A stretch of 64,000 bases of DNA from Rhodopseudomonas palustris (lineage in GTDB: Bacteria > Pseudomonadota > Alphaproteobacteria > Rhizobiales > Xanthobacteraceae). The stretch spans positions 1-64,000 of the forward strand of contig NZ_QYYD01000011.1 in assembly GCF_003591005.1 (NCBI RefSeq), written 5' to 3'. The notes below the pieces were generated by a model. That model was not told the DNA's origin, did not search any database, and saw nothing but the letters and a program-made list of their open reading frames with translations. Shown here in pieces: positions 36,285 through 44,517 of this stretch (within the stretch, counting starts at the first letter, position 1; every line of letters begins with the position of its first letter). The position numbers and the translations under genes were made by a program.

Positions 36285-36298
36285 GGACCGATTGGTCC
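36285..36298. promoter_or_regulatory. Candidate TetR operator
   Basis: GGACCGATTGGTCC is an inverted repeat with 5-bp arms around GATT, ending 11 bases before the TetR-family start. Its position suits autoregulation. Its GGACC/GGTCC arms resemble GGAACC/GGTTCC in the long inverted repeat just after the gene. Confidence 0.45.
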
Positions 36299-36309
36299 AT
36301 ATTGCGTGC

Positions 36310-36918
36310 ATGATGGCTGTCAATTCGCAACTCCCCGTCGGTCGCCCCCGAGAGTTCGATGTCGACGAGGCGGTGCGGCGCGCCATGCAGATCTTCTGGA
36401 ATCGTGGGTTTCACGACGCGTCGTTGCCTGATCTGCTCGCCGGGATGAAGCTTTCGAAGGGCAGTTTCTACAAAGCCTTCGGTGACAAGAAGTCGATCTT
36501 TCTGCGCGCTCTCGAACTCTACACCGAGGATGGCGTGCGAAACGTCAGCGAGGTTCTGCAATCGGATCCGTCGCCGAAGGCGGCCATCCGCAACGCACTC
36601 ATCAGGTATGCGGACCTGTCGTCTGGAAGCAAGGGCGTCCGCGGATGCTTCGGCGTCTTGACCGCTGCTGAGTTGTTACCGGCAGATCCGGACGTTGCAG
36701 ACCTGATCAAGCGCCTCTTCACTCGACTTCAAAGCTTGTTCGCCGCCACGGTCGCGAACGGGCAGGCTGCCGGCGAAATCAAGAATACGTCCGCCCCCGA
36801 GGTGATCGCCCACTTCATCGTCTCCCATGCACAAGGCATGCGGGTTCTCGGAAAAGTCGGATCACGTCGCGACGAGATGCTGAAGCATGTTGATCTCCTC
36901 ATGGAGATCCTTTTTTAA
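36310..36918 (+). CDS. TetR-family transcriptional regulator
   Basis: A 202-residue TetR/AcrR regulator. The N-terminal helix-turn-helix is clear: FDVDEAVRRAMQIFWNRGFH, then DASLPDLLAGMKLSKGSFYKAFGDKKSIF, with the typical GSFYKAF recognition helix. The C-terminal ligand domain is of the LmrA/YxaF-like sort (RGCFGVLTAAELLPADPDV). ATG 36310 and ATG 36313 are equally possible starts. It likely controls the enzyme genes downstream (37.9-40.7 kb) or itself through the palindromes on either side; the ligand is unknown. Confidence 0.87.
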   Translation: MMAVNSQLPVGRPREFDVDEAVRRAMQIFWNRGFHDASLPDLLAGMKLSKGSFYKAFGDKKSIFLRALELYTEDGVRNVSEVLQSDPSPKAAIRNALIRYADLSSGSKGVRGCFGVLTAAELLPADPDVADLIKRLFTRLQSLFAATVANGQAAGEIKNTSAPEVIAHFIVSHAQGMRVLGKVGSRRDEMLKHVDLLMEILF

Positions 36919-36954
36919 AACCGCATTAGGAACCAAACGGTTCCTAATGCGGTT
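36919..36954. repeat. Perfect 16-bp inverted repeat after TetR gene
   Basis: AACCGCATTAGGAACC (36919-36934) and its exact complement GGTTCCTAATGCGGTT (36939-36954) flank AAAC. It begins immediately after the TetR stop. No T run follows on the plus strand, so it is not a standard terminator. It could be an operator for the TetR protein upstream of the lipoprotein gene, or a stable 3' mRNA hairpin. Confidence 0.8.
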
Positions 36955-36988
36955 GTGTCGAAGTCGCGCTTGGCCCTTCGGAGGTTCG

Positions 36989-37759
36989 ATGTTCGGTTAT
37001 CCAGCAAGACAAACGCCGGCCCGGCGGCGGCATTGGATGGGGCGCTTGGGCTCCTGCCGCGTGCGTATTTGCCGCCCAACATCCGCCCGTGTGGTTTCCG
37101 CATTCCCCTTTGCGCGCCTCTCGGCGATCGGTGCACTTGCGATCTTGCTATCAGGTTGCGCCAGCAGCAGCGACCTGATCGAGACGGCGATCATCAGCCC
37201 GCCCACGGAGTACTCCGAACTCGTCGACGGGCTTCATACGATCCCGGCAGTCGACACCTCCGACATCGATCCAGCGATGTTGCGCCAGCGCGTCGACTAC
37301 ACCACGCGTGAGCCCGTCGGCACGATCGTCATCGATACGGCTGCTCGCCATCTCTACCTCGTGGAGGGTGACGGAAAGGCCATGCGCTACGGCATCGGAG
37401 TCGGCAAAGAAGGCCTGGCTTTCGCCGGCACCGCGATTATCAAGCGAAAGGCTGAATGGCCGCATTGGACCCCGACCAGGAACATGATGGAGCGGGAGCC
37501 TGCGCGCTACGGACATCTCGCCGGCGGGATGGTCGGCGGGCTCGCCAATCCGCTCGGCCCTCGCGCGCTGTACCTCTATCAGGGCGAGCGAGACACGATG
37601 TTCCGTATTCATGGAACGACCGAGCCCGAAACGATCGGTGGCGCCGTTTCGAGCGGATGCATTCGGCTGATCAATCAGGACATCATTGATCTCTATAGCC
37701 GGGTCAAAATCGGAAGCCGTGTCGTCGTCATCCAGGGCAGTCGAGCGATGAGTTCGTGA
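36989..37759 (+). CDS. L,D-transpeptidase lipoprotein (YkuD family)
   Basis: A 256-residue YkuD-domain L,D-transpeptidase that cross-links peptidoglycan or attaches proteins to it. The N-terminal part is a lipoprotein signal with lipobox LLSGC near residue 54, preceded by a long basic n-region. The catalytic domain starts at VGTIVIDTAARHLYLVEGDG and ends with the active-site HGTTEPETIGGAVSSGCIRL (His, Ser-x-Gly-Cys, Arg). I chose ATG 36989 because GGAGG lies four bases before it; an internal Met nearer the lipobox would give a more usual signal length. Confidence 0.88.
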   Translation: MFGYPARQTPARRRHWMGRLGSCRVRICRPTSARVVSAFPFARLSAIGALAILLSGCASSSDLIETAIISPPTEYSELVDGLHTIPAVDTSDIDPAMLRQRVDYTTREPVGTIVIDTAARHLYLVEGDGKAMRYGIGVGKEGLAFAGTAIIKRKAEWPHWTPTRNMMEREPARYGHLAGGMVGGLANPLGPRALYLYQGERDTMFRIHGTTEPETIGGAVSSGCIRLINQDIIDLYSRVKIGSRVVVIQGSRAMSS

Positions 37760-37863
37760 GGCTGGCCTTTGAGAGCAGAGAGTTGGTCGATCATGGCCGA
37801 TAGGACGGTTCGCAGCGGCGGCGTCAGTGTGGCGCCGTCTGACAACAACCCGGAGAGAAACTC

Positions 37864-38688
37864 ATGAAAACCTGGCTCATCACCGGCTGCTCGAGCGGCT
37901 TCGGCCGGCGGCTCGCAATCGCAGCCGCGCAGCGCGGCGATCAGGTCGTCGCGACGGCCCGCAATGTGGAGACGATCGTGGACATGGCCGAGCCTTTCGA
38001 AGGCCGCATGATCACCGTGCCGCTCGACGTGACCGATGCGGCGGCCGCCAAGGCCGCGGTCGCACAGGCGGTCGAGACTTTTGGCGGGTTCGACGTGCTG
38101 GTCAACAATGCCGGTTACGGATTGTTCGGCGCGATCGAGGAAGGCACGCCCGAGGAATATCGGCCGATGTTCGAGGTCAACGTCTTCGGCCTGATCGAAA
38201 CTACCAGAGCCGCCCTTCCTGTGCTGCGACGTGCGGGCGGAACGATCGTCAACATGTCGTCGGGCGCCGGCATCGCCGGCGGCGGCGGGGGCGGTTACTA
38301 CAACGCAGCCAAGTTCGCCGTGGAAGGGATCTCCGAAGCGCTCGCCGGCGAGCTCAAGCCGTTCGGCATCCGTGTGTTGATCGTCGAGCCCGGGCCGTTT
38401 CGCACCGATTTCCTCGGCCGCTCGATCACGGTCGCGGCCCACGAGATGCCGGAATATGCCGGGAGCTCGCGCCGGCACTATCGCGAAACCAACAATGGCA
38501 ATCAGGCGGGCGATCCCGACAAGGCGATCGCGGTGATCCTGCAGGCGGTCGACGCCGATGACGCTCCGCTGCATCTGCCGCTCGGTCCGGTCGCGCACGC
38601 GATCGCCGAGCGCAAGCTGGCGGCCTTCCGCAGCGATATCGACGCCTGGCGCGCCATCACGATCGCCACGGATTTCGACCAGCGCTGA
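37864..38688 (+). CDS. Short-chain dehydrogenase/reductase
   Basis: A 274-residue classical SDR oxidoreductase using NAD(P). The cofactor motif TGCSSGFG is at residues 8-15, NNAGYG near 80, the catalytic serine in NMSSGAG near 137, and YYNAAKFAVEG carries the YxxxK pair near 150. The PGPFRTDF segment is typical of the SDR group that oxidises or reduces small carbonyl compounds. GGAGAGAAA precedes the ATG. It heads a run of four small enzyme genes in one direction, likely one transcription unit. Confidence 0.88.
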   Translation: MKTWLITGCSSGFGRRLAIAAAQRGDQVVATARNVETIVDMAEPFEGRMITVPLDVTDAAAAKAAVAQAVETFGGFDVLVNNAGYGLFGAIEEGTPEEYRPMFEVNVFGLIETTRAALPVLRRAGGTIVNMSSGAGIAGGGGGGYYNAAKFAVEGISEALAGELKPFGIRVLIVEPGPFRTDFLGRSITVAAHEMPEYAGSSRRHYRETNNGNQAGDPDKAIAVILQAVDADDAPLHLPLGPVAHAIAERKLAAFRSDIDAWRAITIATDFDQR

Positions 38689-38741
38689 GCACTGGCCGCG
38701 CGCTCTGATTGAACGTCGCCAACATCGATTGGACAGCTATC

Positions 38742-39590
38742 ATGATCGCAGCTTTGAAAGGCTTTACGCAGCAGCTGGTGCCGGTGAACGGCATCAGGAT
38801 CAACGCCGTCACGGGCGGGTCCGGCCCGCCGATCCTGCTGCTACACGGCTGGCCGGAGACATGGTGGGAATGGCATCATGTGATGCCGCTGCTCGCCCCA
38901 CATTTCAGCGTCGTTGCGATCGATCTGCGCGGCGCTGGGTTTTCCGACTGCCCGCAGGGCGGCTATGACAAGGCGACCATGGCGCGCGACGCACACGAAG
39001 TCATGATCGCCCTCGGGCATAACCGCTACGCCGTGTGCGGCCATGACATCGGCGGCATGGTGGCGCTGCCGCAGGCAGCGCTCTATCGCGACGCCGTGAC
39101 CCACCTGGCCGTCCTCGACGTTCCGCTGCCCGGCTGGAGCGGATGGGTGGCGACGTCCGCAAGGCTGTGGCACTTCGGCTTCCACGCGAGCCGGGATCTG
39201 CCCGAGCGTCTGCTCCACGGCCGCGAATACGACTACGTATCGACCTTCATGGCCGAGCGGTTCTACGATCACAACAGCTTCAATCCGGCCGACATCGAGA
39301 TCTACGCCAAAGCGATGGCGCTGCCGGGCCGCACCCGCGGCGGCATGGAATGGTATCGCAGCTTCGCCGCCGATCACGCGGCTGCGCTCGACTACAAGAA
39401 GCAACCGCTCGAAATCCCGGTGCTTGGCCTCGGCGGCGATCAGCGCTTCGGCCCGCAGATGGTCCCGATGCTCCAGGAGTTCGCCGGCAACGTCAGCGGC
39501 GGCTCGATCCCGCGATGCAGTCACTACGTCGCCGACGAACGGCCGGATGAAGTCGCGGCTGCTCTGATCGAGTTCGTCAGGCCCAACTGA
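38742..39590 (+). CDS. Alpha/beta hydrolase (epoxide hydrolase/dehalogenase type)
   Basis: A 282-residue alpha/beta-hydrolase. The oxyanion-hole motif HGWPETWWEWH lies near residue 35, and the nucleophile elbow CGHDIGGMVA carries Asp rather than Ser near residue 100. Asp places it with soluble epoxide hydrolases and haloalkane/haloacetate dehalogenases. The catalytic His is in CSHYVADERPDEV near the C-terminus. A TTG 33 bases upstream is an alternative start; neither has a strong ribosome site. It follows the SDR gene after about 50 bases. Confidence 0.85.
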   Translation: MIAALKGFTQQLVPVNGIRINAVTGGSGPPILLLHGWPETWWEWHHVMPLLAPHFSVVAIDLRGAGFSDCPQGGYDKATMARDAHEVMIALGHNRYAVCGHDIGGMVALPQAALYRDAVTHLAVLDVPLPGWSGWVATSARLWHFGFHASRDLPERLLHGREYDYVSTFMAERFYDHNSFNPADIEIYAKAMALPGRTRGGMEWYRSFAADHAAALDYKKQPLEIPVLGLGGDQRFGPQMVPMLQEFAGNVSGGSIPRCSHYVADERPDEVAAALIEFVRPN

Positions 39591-39696
39591 ACACTCTGCG
39601 CCCGCGCCGGTGTCCGCCGCGCGGATCGCGACGCTGCGGCCGCATTGCGCCCGTTCTCATCCCGAACAAACGAGACCATCAGAAAGGACGACTGTC

Positions 39697-40227
39697 ATGA
39701 CCACACCCGTCATTCGCGGCGTCAACCACATCGGCATCACGGTGCCCGACATCGAAGCCGCCAAATCGTTCCTGGTCGAAGCGTTCGGCGGCCAGGTGAT
39801 CTATCAGTCCTTCGGACCGCAGGATCCGCCGCGGCGGGGCCCCGAGTTCGAACGGGCCGTCGGCGCTTTCCCCGGGACGGTCGTGCGCGGGCAGGCGATG
39901 GTCAAGCTCGGCACCGGCGCCGACATCGAGCTGTTCGAGATGCACGGCCCTGAGCAAGCCCAGCCGGTCCGCGCCAGCGACTTCGGCATCACCCACTTCG
40001 CGCTCTACACCGACGATATCGATGCCGCGGTCGCGCGGTTCGAAAAGGCCGGAGGCACTTCGCTCACCGCACCGCGCGAGATCCCCTATGCCACGGAGAA
40101 AGGCCCTGGCAACAGAGTCTGCTACTGCCGCATGCCCTGGGGCACGACGATCGAGTTTATCACCACGCCCGCCCGCATGGCCTATCACGACCAGACCGAT
40201 CTGCGCAGATGGCAGGACGAGGAGTGA
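39697..40227 (+). CDS. VOC-family (glyoxalase/dioxygenase-fold) protein
   Basis: A 176-residue protein of the vicinal-oxygen-chelate fold. The first module starts with VNHIGITVPDIEAAKSFLVE, which carries the first metal-ligand His. The second starts with THFALYTDDIDAAVARFEKA, with another His, and a late Glu lies in PWGTTIEFIT. These are the usual VOC metal ligands. AAGGACG precedes ATG 39697; the frame is open upstream. It may be a lyase, isomerase or ring-cleavage enzyme; its partners (SDR, hydrolase, EthD-like) suggest catabolism of a small xenobiotic-like substrate. Confidence 0.82.
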   Translation: MTTPVIRGVNHIGITVPDIEAAKSFLVEAFGGQVIYQSFGPQDPPRRGPEFERAVGAFPGTVVRGQAMVKLGTGADIELFEMHGPEQAQPVRASDFGITHFALYTDDIDAAVARFEKAGGTSLTAPREIPYATEKGPGNRVCYCRMPWGTTIEFITTPARMAYHDQTDLRRWQDEE

Positions 40228-40434
40228 GGCGGGTGAGGGCGCCGAGTCGAGCAGTCGATATGCCTGCACTCGGTTCGGCTCGGCATTCGCCCCGTCGCCT
40301 GTCGTTGCCAAGCAGTGATCCACCGGCGCTGCTGTCTCGACCGTGATCTGCGCCCGAACCGATCGCGCGAGCTGCCTCCGGACGATTTCACATCCTGTCG
40401 TGACCATCGAATAGCGCAATCAGAAAGTCCTCTC

Positions 40435-40734
40435 ATGGCAAACGCAACAATGGTCGTCACCTGCAGCGGCGGCACATACTTCGATCGGGACTACTATGTC
40501 GATGTGCACCTGCCGCTCGCCCTCGCACACTGGCAAAAGCACGGCCTCGAAAGCGCCGCCGCCTTCTTCCCCCGATCCGTCGATGCGGAAGACGTGTCGG
40601 TCGGAGTCTACCAGTTTCGTGACGAAGCGGCGCTCCGCGCTGCGCTCGCATCGGCCGACGCCAAAGCAGTCATGGACGATGTCCCCCGATTCACCGACGC
40701 TAACGTGTCCCGGATGATCGGAGCGCCGCTGTGA
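40435..40734 (+). CDS. EthD-like small protein
   Basis: A 99-residue ferredoxin-like dimeric alpha/beta-barrel protein of the EthD type. The conserved YFDRDYYVDVHLPLALAHW segment at residues 14-32 has the HLPL motif of this family, and the C-terminal half (FRDEAALRAALAS ... DVPRFTDA) is also typical. EthD proteins assist degradation of ethers or ketones, but no reaction is established for most members. It ends the plus-strand run started by the SDR gene. The ATG at 40435 is chosen from family length. Confidence 0.78.
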   Translation: MANATMVVTCSGGTYFDRDYYVDVHLPLALAHWQKHGLESAAAFFPRSVDAEDVSVGVYQFRDEAALRAALASADAKAVMDDVPRFTDANVSRMIGAPL

Positions 40735-41102
40735 TGGGGGGGCTAAGCAGAGATGGGATACGTCCGCCGCAACCGATGCGGATCACACCGCATCATCGGC
40801 GAAATTGTTGCTGTTGGCGCTTGTCCAGCGGAGTGTCGCCCGTCGACGTCCGCTTATGACCCAAAGGGGACCTCGGGCGGCTACGGCGCAAGAACGGCTG
40901 TCGCCAGCAGACAAAAGGCACCGCCTGTCTACTCCCAGTTCCAGCAATGCCTGCGCGTTCTAGTATTGCGTTTCGTTGAATTGCCGCGCTTCAGACCAAC
41001 AGGAAGAAACCCGTCCACTTCCGATTGGAAGGGAGGGTTTCCTATACGACGTTGGGTTCTCCAGGTATGCCGAAAAGGACGACCTGGACCTTAATGGACC
41101 GG
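40735..41102. other. Gene-free gap at the left edge of the low-GC region
   Basis: In these 368 bases I see no supportable gene. GACGTCCGCTTATGACCC at about 40846 resembles, in inverted orientation, GGGCCCCAAGCGGACGTTC-like sequence at about 36150, a short dispersed motif in this genome type. Base composition begins to fall here toward the HEPN gene. Confidence 0.4.
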
Positions 41103-42020
41103 CTATGGCGGCAGCGCGGGAAGCTCGCCATCTATGAGGACGCGCTCGAAGACGCAGCGCGCAAGGGAGGCTGATTGCATGAAGGCCTCTGGGTCGAGTT
41201 GCCGGGCAGCATGCACGACCTTACTTCGCCACCGATACATCTCGTCCACTACTTCATAGGCCTGTGCCTTGTCCTCAGTTGAAGCGCCGACGTAGTCTGA
41301 AAGAGCGGTCGCGATCGACTTCGTCTTTTGTGAAACGGAGCTGATACCGAAGAGAACCTCCATCGCGGTCCAAATGAGCGTCATCGCTTGTTCTATGCTC
41401 GGGCTCCAAGAAGCCGCATCGAAGAGGCTGAAGGCGCGGTAGAAGCGGTCCTGATGATAGAGGCGTCCTGCCGGGGGAAGCAGGTCGCGGACGAAAGACA
41501 GGTCGTCCTCAGTAGCCGTCCACGATTCAGTTTTGAATACGCCAAGGTGCTGCTGTGCGTCCTCGAAGGCGTGCGCCAGAGCCGTCCGCCACTGTGCGCC
41601 CATTTCCATGAATGGCATGCTGCCGACCACTGCCATACGTACCGGCGCGTACACTCTTAATCGGAAGAGAGCCGCGACAAGCCACGCCGTCAGGGTAGGG
41701 GTCAGAGAACTGACGACGCCGTTCCCATTAATTGTCAGCTCTACCCGACTTTTGAATGAAAACCCGCCATTCACCGCTACCCAAGGCGTAGGATGAGCCG
41801 TACCCATTTTGATCGGGGGAGCGAAGGCCATCATCGGGGCGTCGAAGATGTCGACGTATACGCGGCGTAAGAGCAGTCCCGGGCCGAGGTCGTAAGTTTC
41901 TCCTGGCAACTCTAAAGCGGTCAGGCACCCGTACAGAGGCGCGCTGTCGGGATTCCATGCCCGACGCGTCGCCGCACGCTTCATGATTTCAAAGGGGTCA
42001 TATCCCATCGACTGGCCCAT
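41103..42020 (-). CDS. HEPN-domain (Apea-like) protein
   Basis: A 305-residue protein with a C-terminal HEPN-like domain. [14 protein letters not shown] begins the helical bundle, and RSKVVH at residues 265-270 is an R-x4-H motif, the catalytic signature of HEPN ribonucleases. The ~200 N-terminal residues are not recognised and may bind a partner or signal. Apea-like HEPN proteins act in abortive defence against phage, so an RNase role is possible but unproven. ATG 42020 and ATG 42008 are both plausible. GC is lower than in the flanks, and the nuclease gene upstream runs in the same direction. Confidence 0.72.
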   Translation of the reverse strand: MGQSMGYDPFEIMKRAATRRAWNPDSAPLYGCLTALELPGETYDLGPGLLLRRVYVDIFDAPMMAFAPPIKMGTAHPTPWVAVNGGFSFKSRVELTINGNGVVSSLTPTLTAWLVAALFRLRVYAPVRMAVVGSMPFMEMGAQWRTALAHAFEDAQQHLGVFKTESWTATEDDLSFVRDLLPPAGRLYHQDRFYRAFSLFDAASWSPSIEQAMTLIWTAMEVLFGISSVSQKTKSIATALSDYVGASTEDKAQAYEVVDEMYRWRSKVVHAARQLDPEAFMQSASLARCVFERVLIDGELPALPP

Positions 42021-42159
42021 ATCGCGAAGGTTCCGAGTGTTGCTGTTGAGAGCAAGCTGCGTAGAAAGGGGCGTGCATTGGAGCCGACGGTCTAATCCGC
42101 CCTAGCTCGACAAATTCTCGACCACGGCAAAGATAGTGTCCAGCACTGCTAGTTGATAG

Positions 42160-42764
42160 CTACTTAAACTCGTAGGCAGACTTGTCGCGCCGGTTGATCG
42201 TTAGATAGTAGTCCTTGCCCTTTATCTCGGCGTTCATGGCTTCCATGGCCTGGCTGATGGTGCAGCGGCGAAGCTCAATCGACTGCTGAAGCACGCCGTC
42301 TTTCCAGTAGTCGGAATCGATAGAATGATGGCCCAACCTGCTGAGCACTCGGTCCTCGATTTCGCCTGCTCGCTCGATTTCTACGGCATAGATGACTTCC
42401 CAGTCGCGTGCGGCTCCATGTCCCTCGGCGCAGATTTGGCGAATGCGCTGCCCTAGGTCTTTGCAGACACCAATCTTGATAAGACGGGCGTGCAAAGATC
42501 CCGCAATGTAGAGGTGCTGCTTAAGTCTGAACCGGTTGGCGAAAGCGAGGATCTTTGTGTCGCACTGTACGCAATGGCCCTTTGTGGACCTGAGCCTGTG
42601 CCCCGCTTTTCGGCATCTGGTGCCGAGCGCAATCGTCTTGCCTCTCTCTTTGATCTCCTGAAACCACATTCGCTGGGCATATGCCGAACGTCCATGACGT
42701 CATTCGGTCCGAGGCCCTGGCTCGTCAGAAACTTCAGCTCGCTTGCGGTAAGAAGGTCTTCCAT
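42160..42764 (-). pseudogene. GIY-YIG nuclease-like gene with a frameshift
   Basis: Two minus-strand frames join into one protein. The first, from ATG 42764, reads MEDLLTASELKFLTSQGLG and then DVMDVRHMPSE; the second, from about 42669, continues WFQEIKERGKTIALGTRC. The shift falls at about 42669-42690. The body has a zinc-knuckle-like C..C..H segment (CRKAGHRLRSTKGHCVQC) and a GIY-YIG-type domain (LYIAGSLHARLIKIGVCKDL, then GEIEDRVLSRL with its Glu). About 200 residues in total if repaired. A sequencing error or programmed shift cannot be excluded. Confidence 0.65.
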
Positions 42765-42934
42765 TTTCGGCCCTCGACAGAAGCGTCGCAGTATACGACA
42801 GTCAGCCGGATAGCTTAATAAGCATGTGGTGCTCTAACCCTTCGCTGCTTGACTTCGGAAGTGTGCCCCGCAGCAGCGCGGAAATCCTGCGAAGCCTCTT
42901 TGAGTGTGGTCAAATCAGTTCGGGGAGGCTTTAG

Positions 42935-43690
42935 TTGGTCGATAATTTCGTCAAGATCATCACCGCCATCGCAACACTCATCAATTCCCTAGCATGGCCA
43001 CTTGTCGTCGCCTGGCTCATTTGGAGATTTGCGCCGGTAGTCCGTGACTTTCTTGCAAATATATCCGAAGGTTCTGTAAAGGCTTTTGGTGTCGAGGCGT
43101 CAGCAAAGCGGAGGGCGGCCGAGGCCATTGCGATAGCCGACCTCAAGCAAGAACTGCCTTCGTCGCCTGCCACCCTGAAGTTTCTTGCGCAGGCTCAAAA
43201 CCGCATTCGCTACACGGAAAACATCACCCAAATTTTTCCGGTAGAATCTCTGCGCGGAAAGCGGATCTTGTGGGTCGACGATGAACCAGAAAGCAATTGG
43301 TTCGAACGCAGTGCGTTGACCGAACTTGGTTTAGACCTTCACATCGTCACAGATCTGGACGCCGCGCTGCGATCACTAGCAGAAAGAAGGTTCGATGCAG
43401 CCATAATCGTTCCAAGGCATATCGTGGTGGCTGAGGCTTGGAAGCAACTTGAACGTCAGCTCTACCAGCGAAGTATCCCTGTTGTCGTTTATGACCCTGA
43501 ACGTCCGCACAATTGGCCCGAGGCCCTTCTAAGCCCAGCGGTGTACTCAGTTGCTACCGACGCTTCGGACCTGCTTGTAACCGTTTCAGGAGCCTTGCAA
43601 GGCCTTCACGCATCATCTGACCGAATGCTCTATTGGGTTGAGAATATCGAGCGTATTAGAAGCGTCTTGGGACATCGGATCAAAAAATAG
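42935..43690 (+). CDS. Membrane-anchored pseudo-receiver protein
   Basis: A 251-residue protein. A hydrophobic helix (about residues 8-30) anchors the N-terminus, a charged linker follows, and a receiver-like domain begins at RGKRILWVDDEPESN near residue 107. The acidic pair VDDEP is kept, but where a response regulator has its phosphoacceptor Asp after strand 3 this protein reads FDAAIIVPRHIV, so phosphorylation at the normal site looks impossible. The start is TTG with an excellent GGGGAGG six bases upstream. GC is lower than the genome norm. Function is unknown; similar domains occur in mobile and defence-like settings. Confidence 0.7.
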   Translation: MVDNFVKIITAIATLINSLAWPLVVAWLIWRFAPVVRDFLANISEGSVKAFGVEASAKRRAAEAIAIADLKQELPSSPATLKFLAQAQNRIRYTENITQIFPVESLRGKRILWVDDEPESNWFERSALTELGLDLHIVTDLDAALRSLAERRFDAAIIVPRHIVVAEAWKQLERQLYQRSIPVVVYDPERPHNWPEALLSPAVYSVATDASDLLVTVSGALQGLHASSDRMLYWVENIERIRSVLGHRIKK

Positions 43691-44517
43691 GCTCTTTGCT
43701 CTTTTAACGACAAGGTGATCTGCCGGTGCATGGCTGATTTGAGTGTGTTGCCCATGTCGCGACTCTCTAGATCAGCCCAACGTCTGTGCCAAAGGTATTC
43801 ACCACGCTTCGACCGGATTCATTGTCCTCTAAGCGCTGCAGTTGCTCACGTCCGCTCCTGGCCCGTTGCAGACAAGATGAGTTTGCCTCATCCGCTCCGA
43901 CCCATCAAATTTTCCCGTCCCGATATATTGACAAAATTCCTACCATGACTATATTCCCTTCCGTCCTGTCCGGCGAGGGGCGCATCATGAGGCGTCTTGG
44001 TGTGGGGCAGATCGGTCGGCTGGGCAACCAGCCGGGCGAGCCTGGCGAAGCCAGCACTGGCTGGCGAAGTCGGGTCGACGCGGCGTCCTGCGCGCGGGTC
44101 TCGCAAGCCTGCGTCCGGGAGGCATCGGGTCTCCGTCCGAGCCTACTACGAGGCTCCGCGACTTATTAGCTCGCTGGACGAGGGACGGGTGAAGGCGGGG
44201 AAAGCCCGTCGGATGAAACGATGCAAAACATCGAGCCCGTCGCCGGAAGCACGGACCTGATCGCCCAAAACCGCCGCCGGTGGCGCGCCGCAAGGCGACG
44301 CGCGGGCGTGGCGTTGCTCTCGCAAGGCGACGACATGACCGCGAACCACTACCTGTTTGCGCCGCGCGGCGCGCCGCCTCCCCTCGGGGAGGAGCTTCCC
44401 TGCAACACTCGGGCGCAGCGCGCCGCGAGGCCGAAAACGCTTGGCTGCGATGCGCGACACGCCGAGCCGAAGCCTGCTAATCAGATCGCCATTCCGCGAC
44501 GGCAAGGATTCGACGTC
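43691..44517. other. Gene-free structured stretch before CoA transferase gene
   Basis: These 827 bases hold no gene I can support. From about 43960 the GC content rises and short complementary segments are frequent, for example GGCTGGGCAACCAGCC and GCCTGGCGAAGCCAGCACTGG, followed by GACGGGTGAAGGCGGGGAAA/GCCCGTC near 44190. The frame from 44221 is open into the CoA transferase but reads Arg/Ala-rich and unlike a protein. A structured RNA, or remnant of a retroelement, is possible. Confidence 0.45.

Noticed and set aside
40753-41094. 113-codon frame after the EthD-like gene
   Set aside because: No ribosome site or recognisable pattern; composition suggests non-coding DNA.
43960-44500. Idea that this stretch is a group II intron
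   Set aside because: No reverse transcriptase and no recognisable domain V or 5' boundary could be found.
44221-44517. N-terminal extension of the CoA transferase by 99 codons
   Set aside because: The residues are Arg/Ala-rich and unlike the family, and a good ribosome site precedes ATG 44518.
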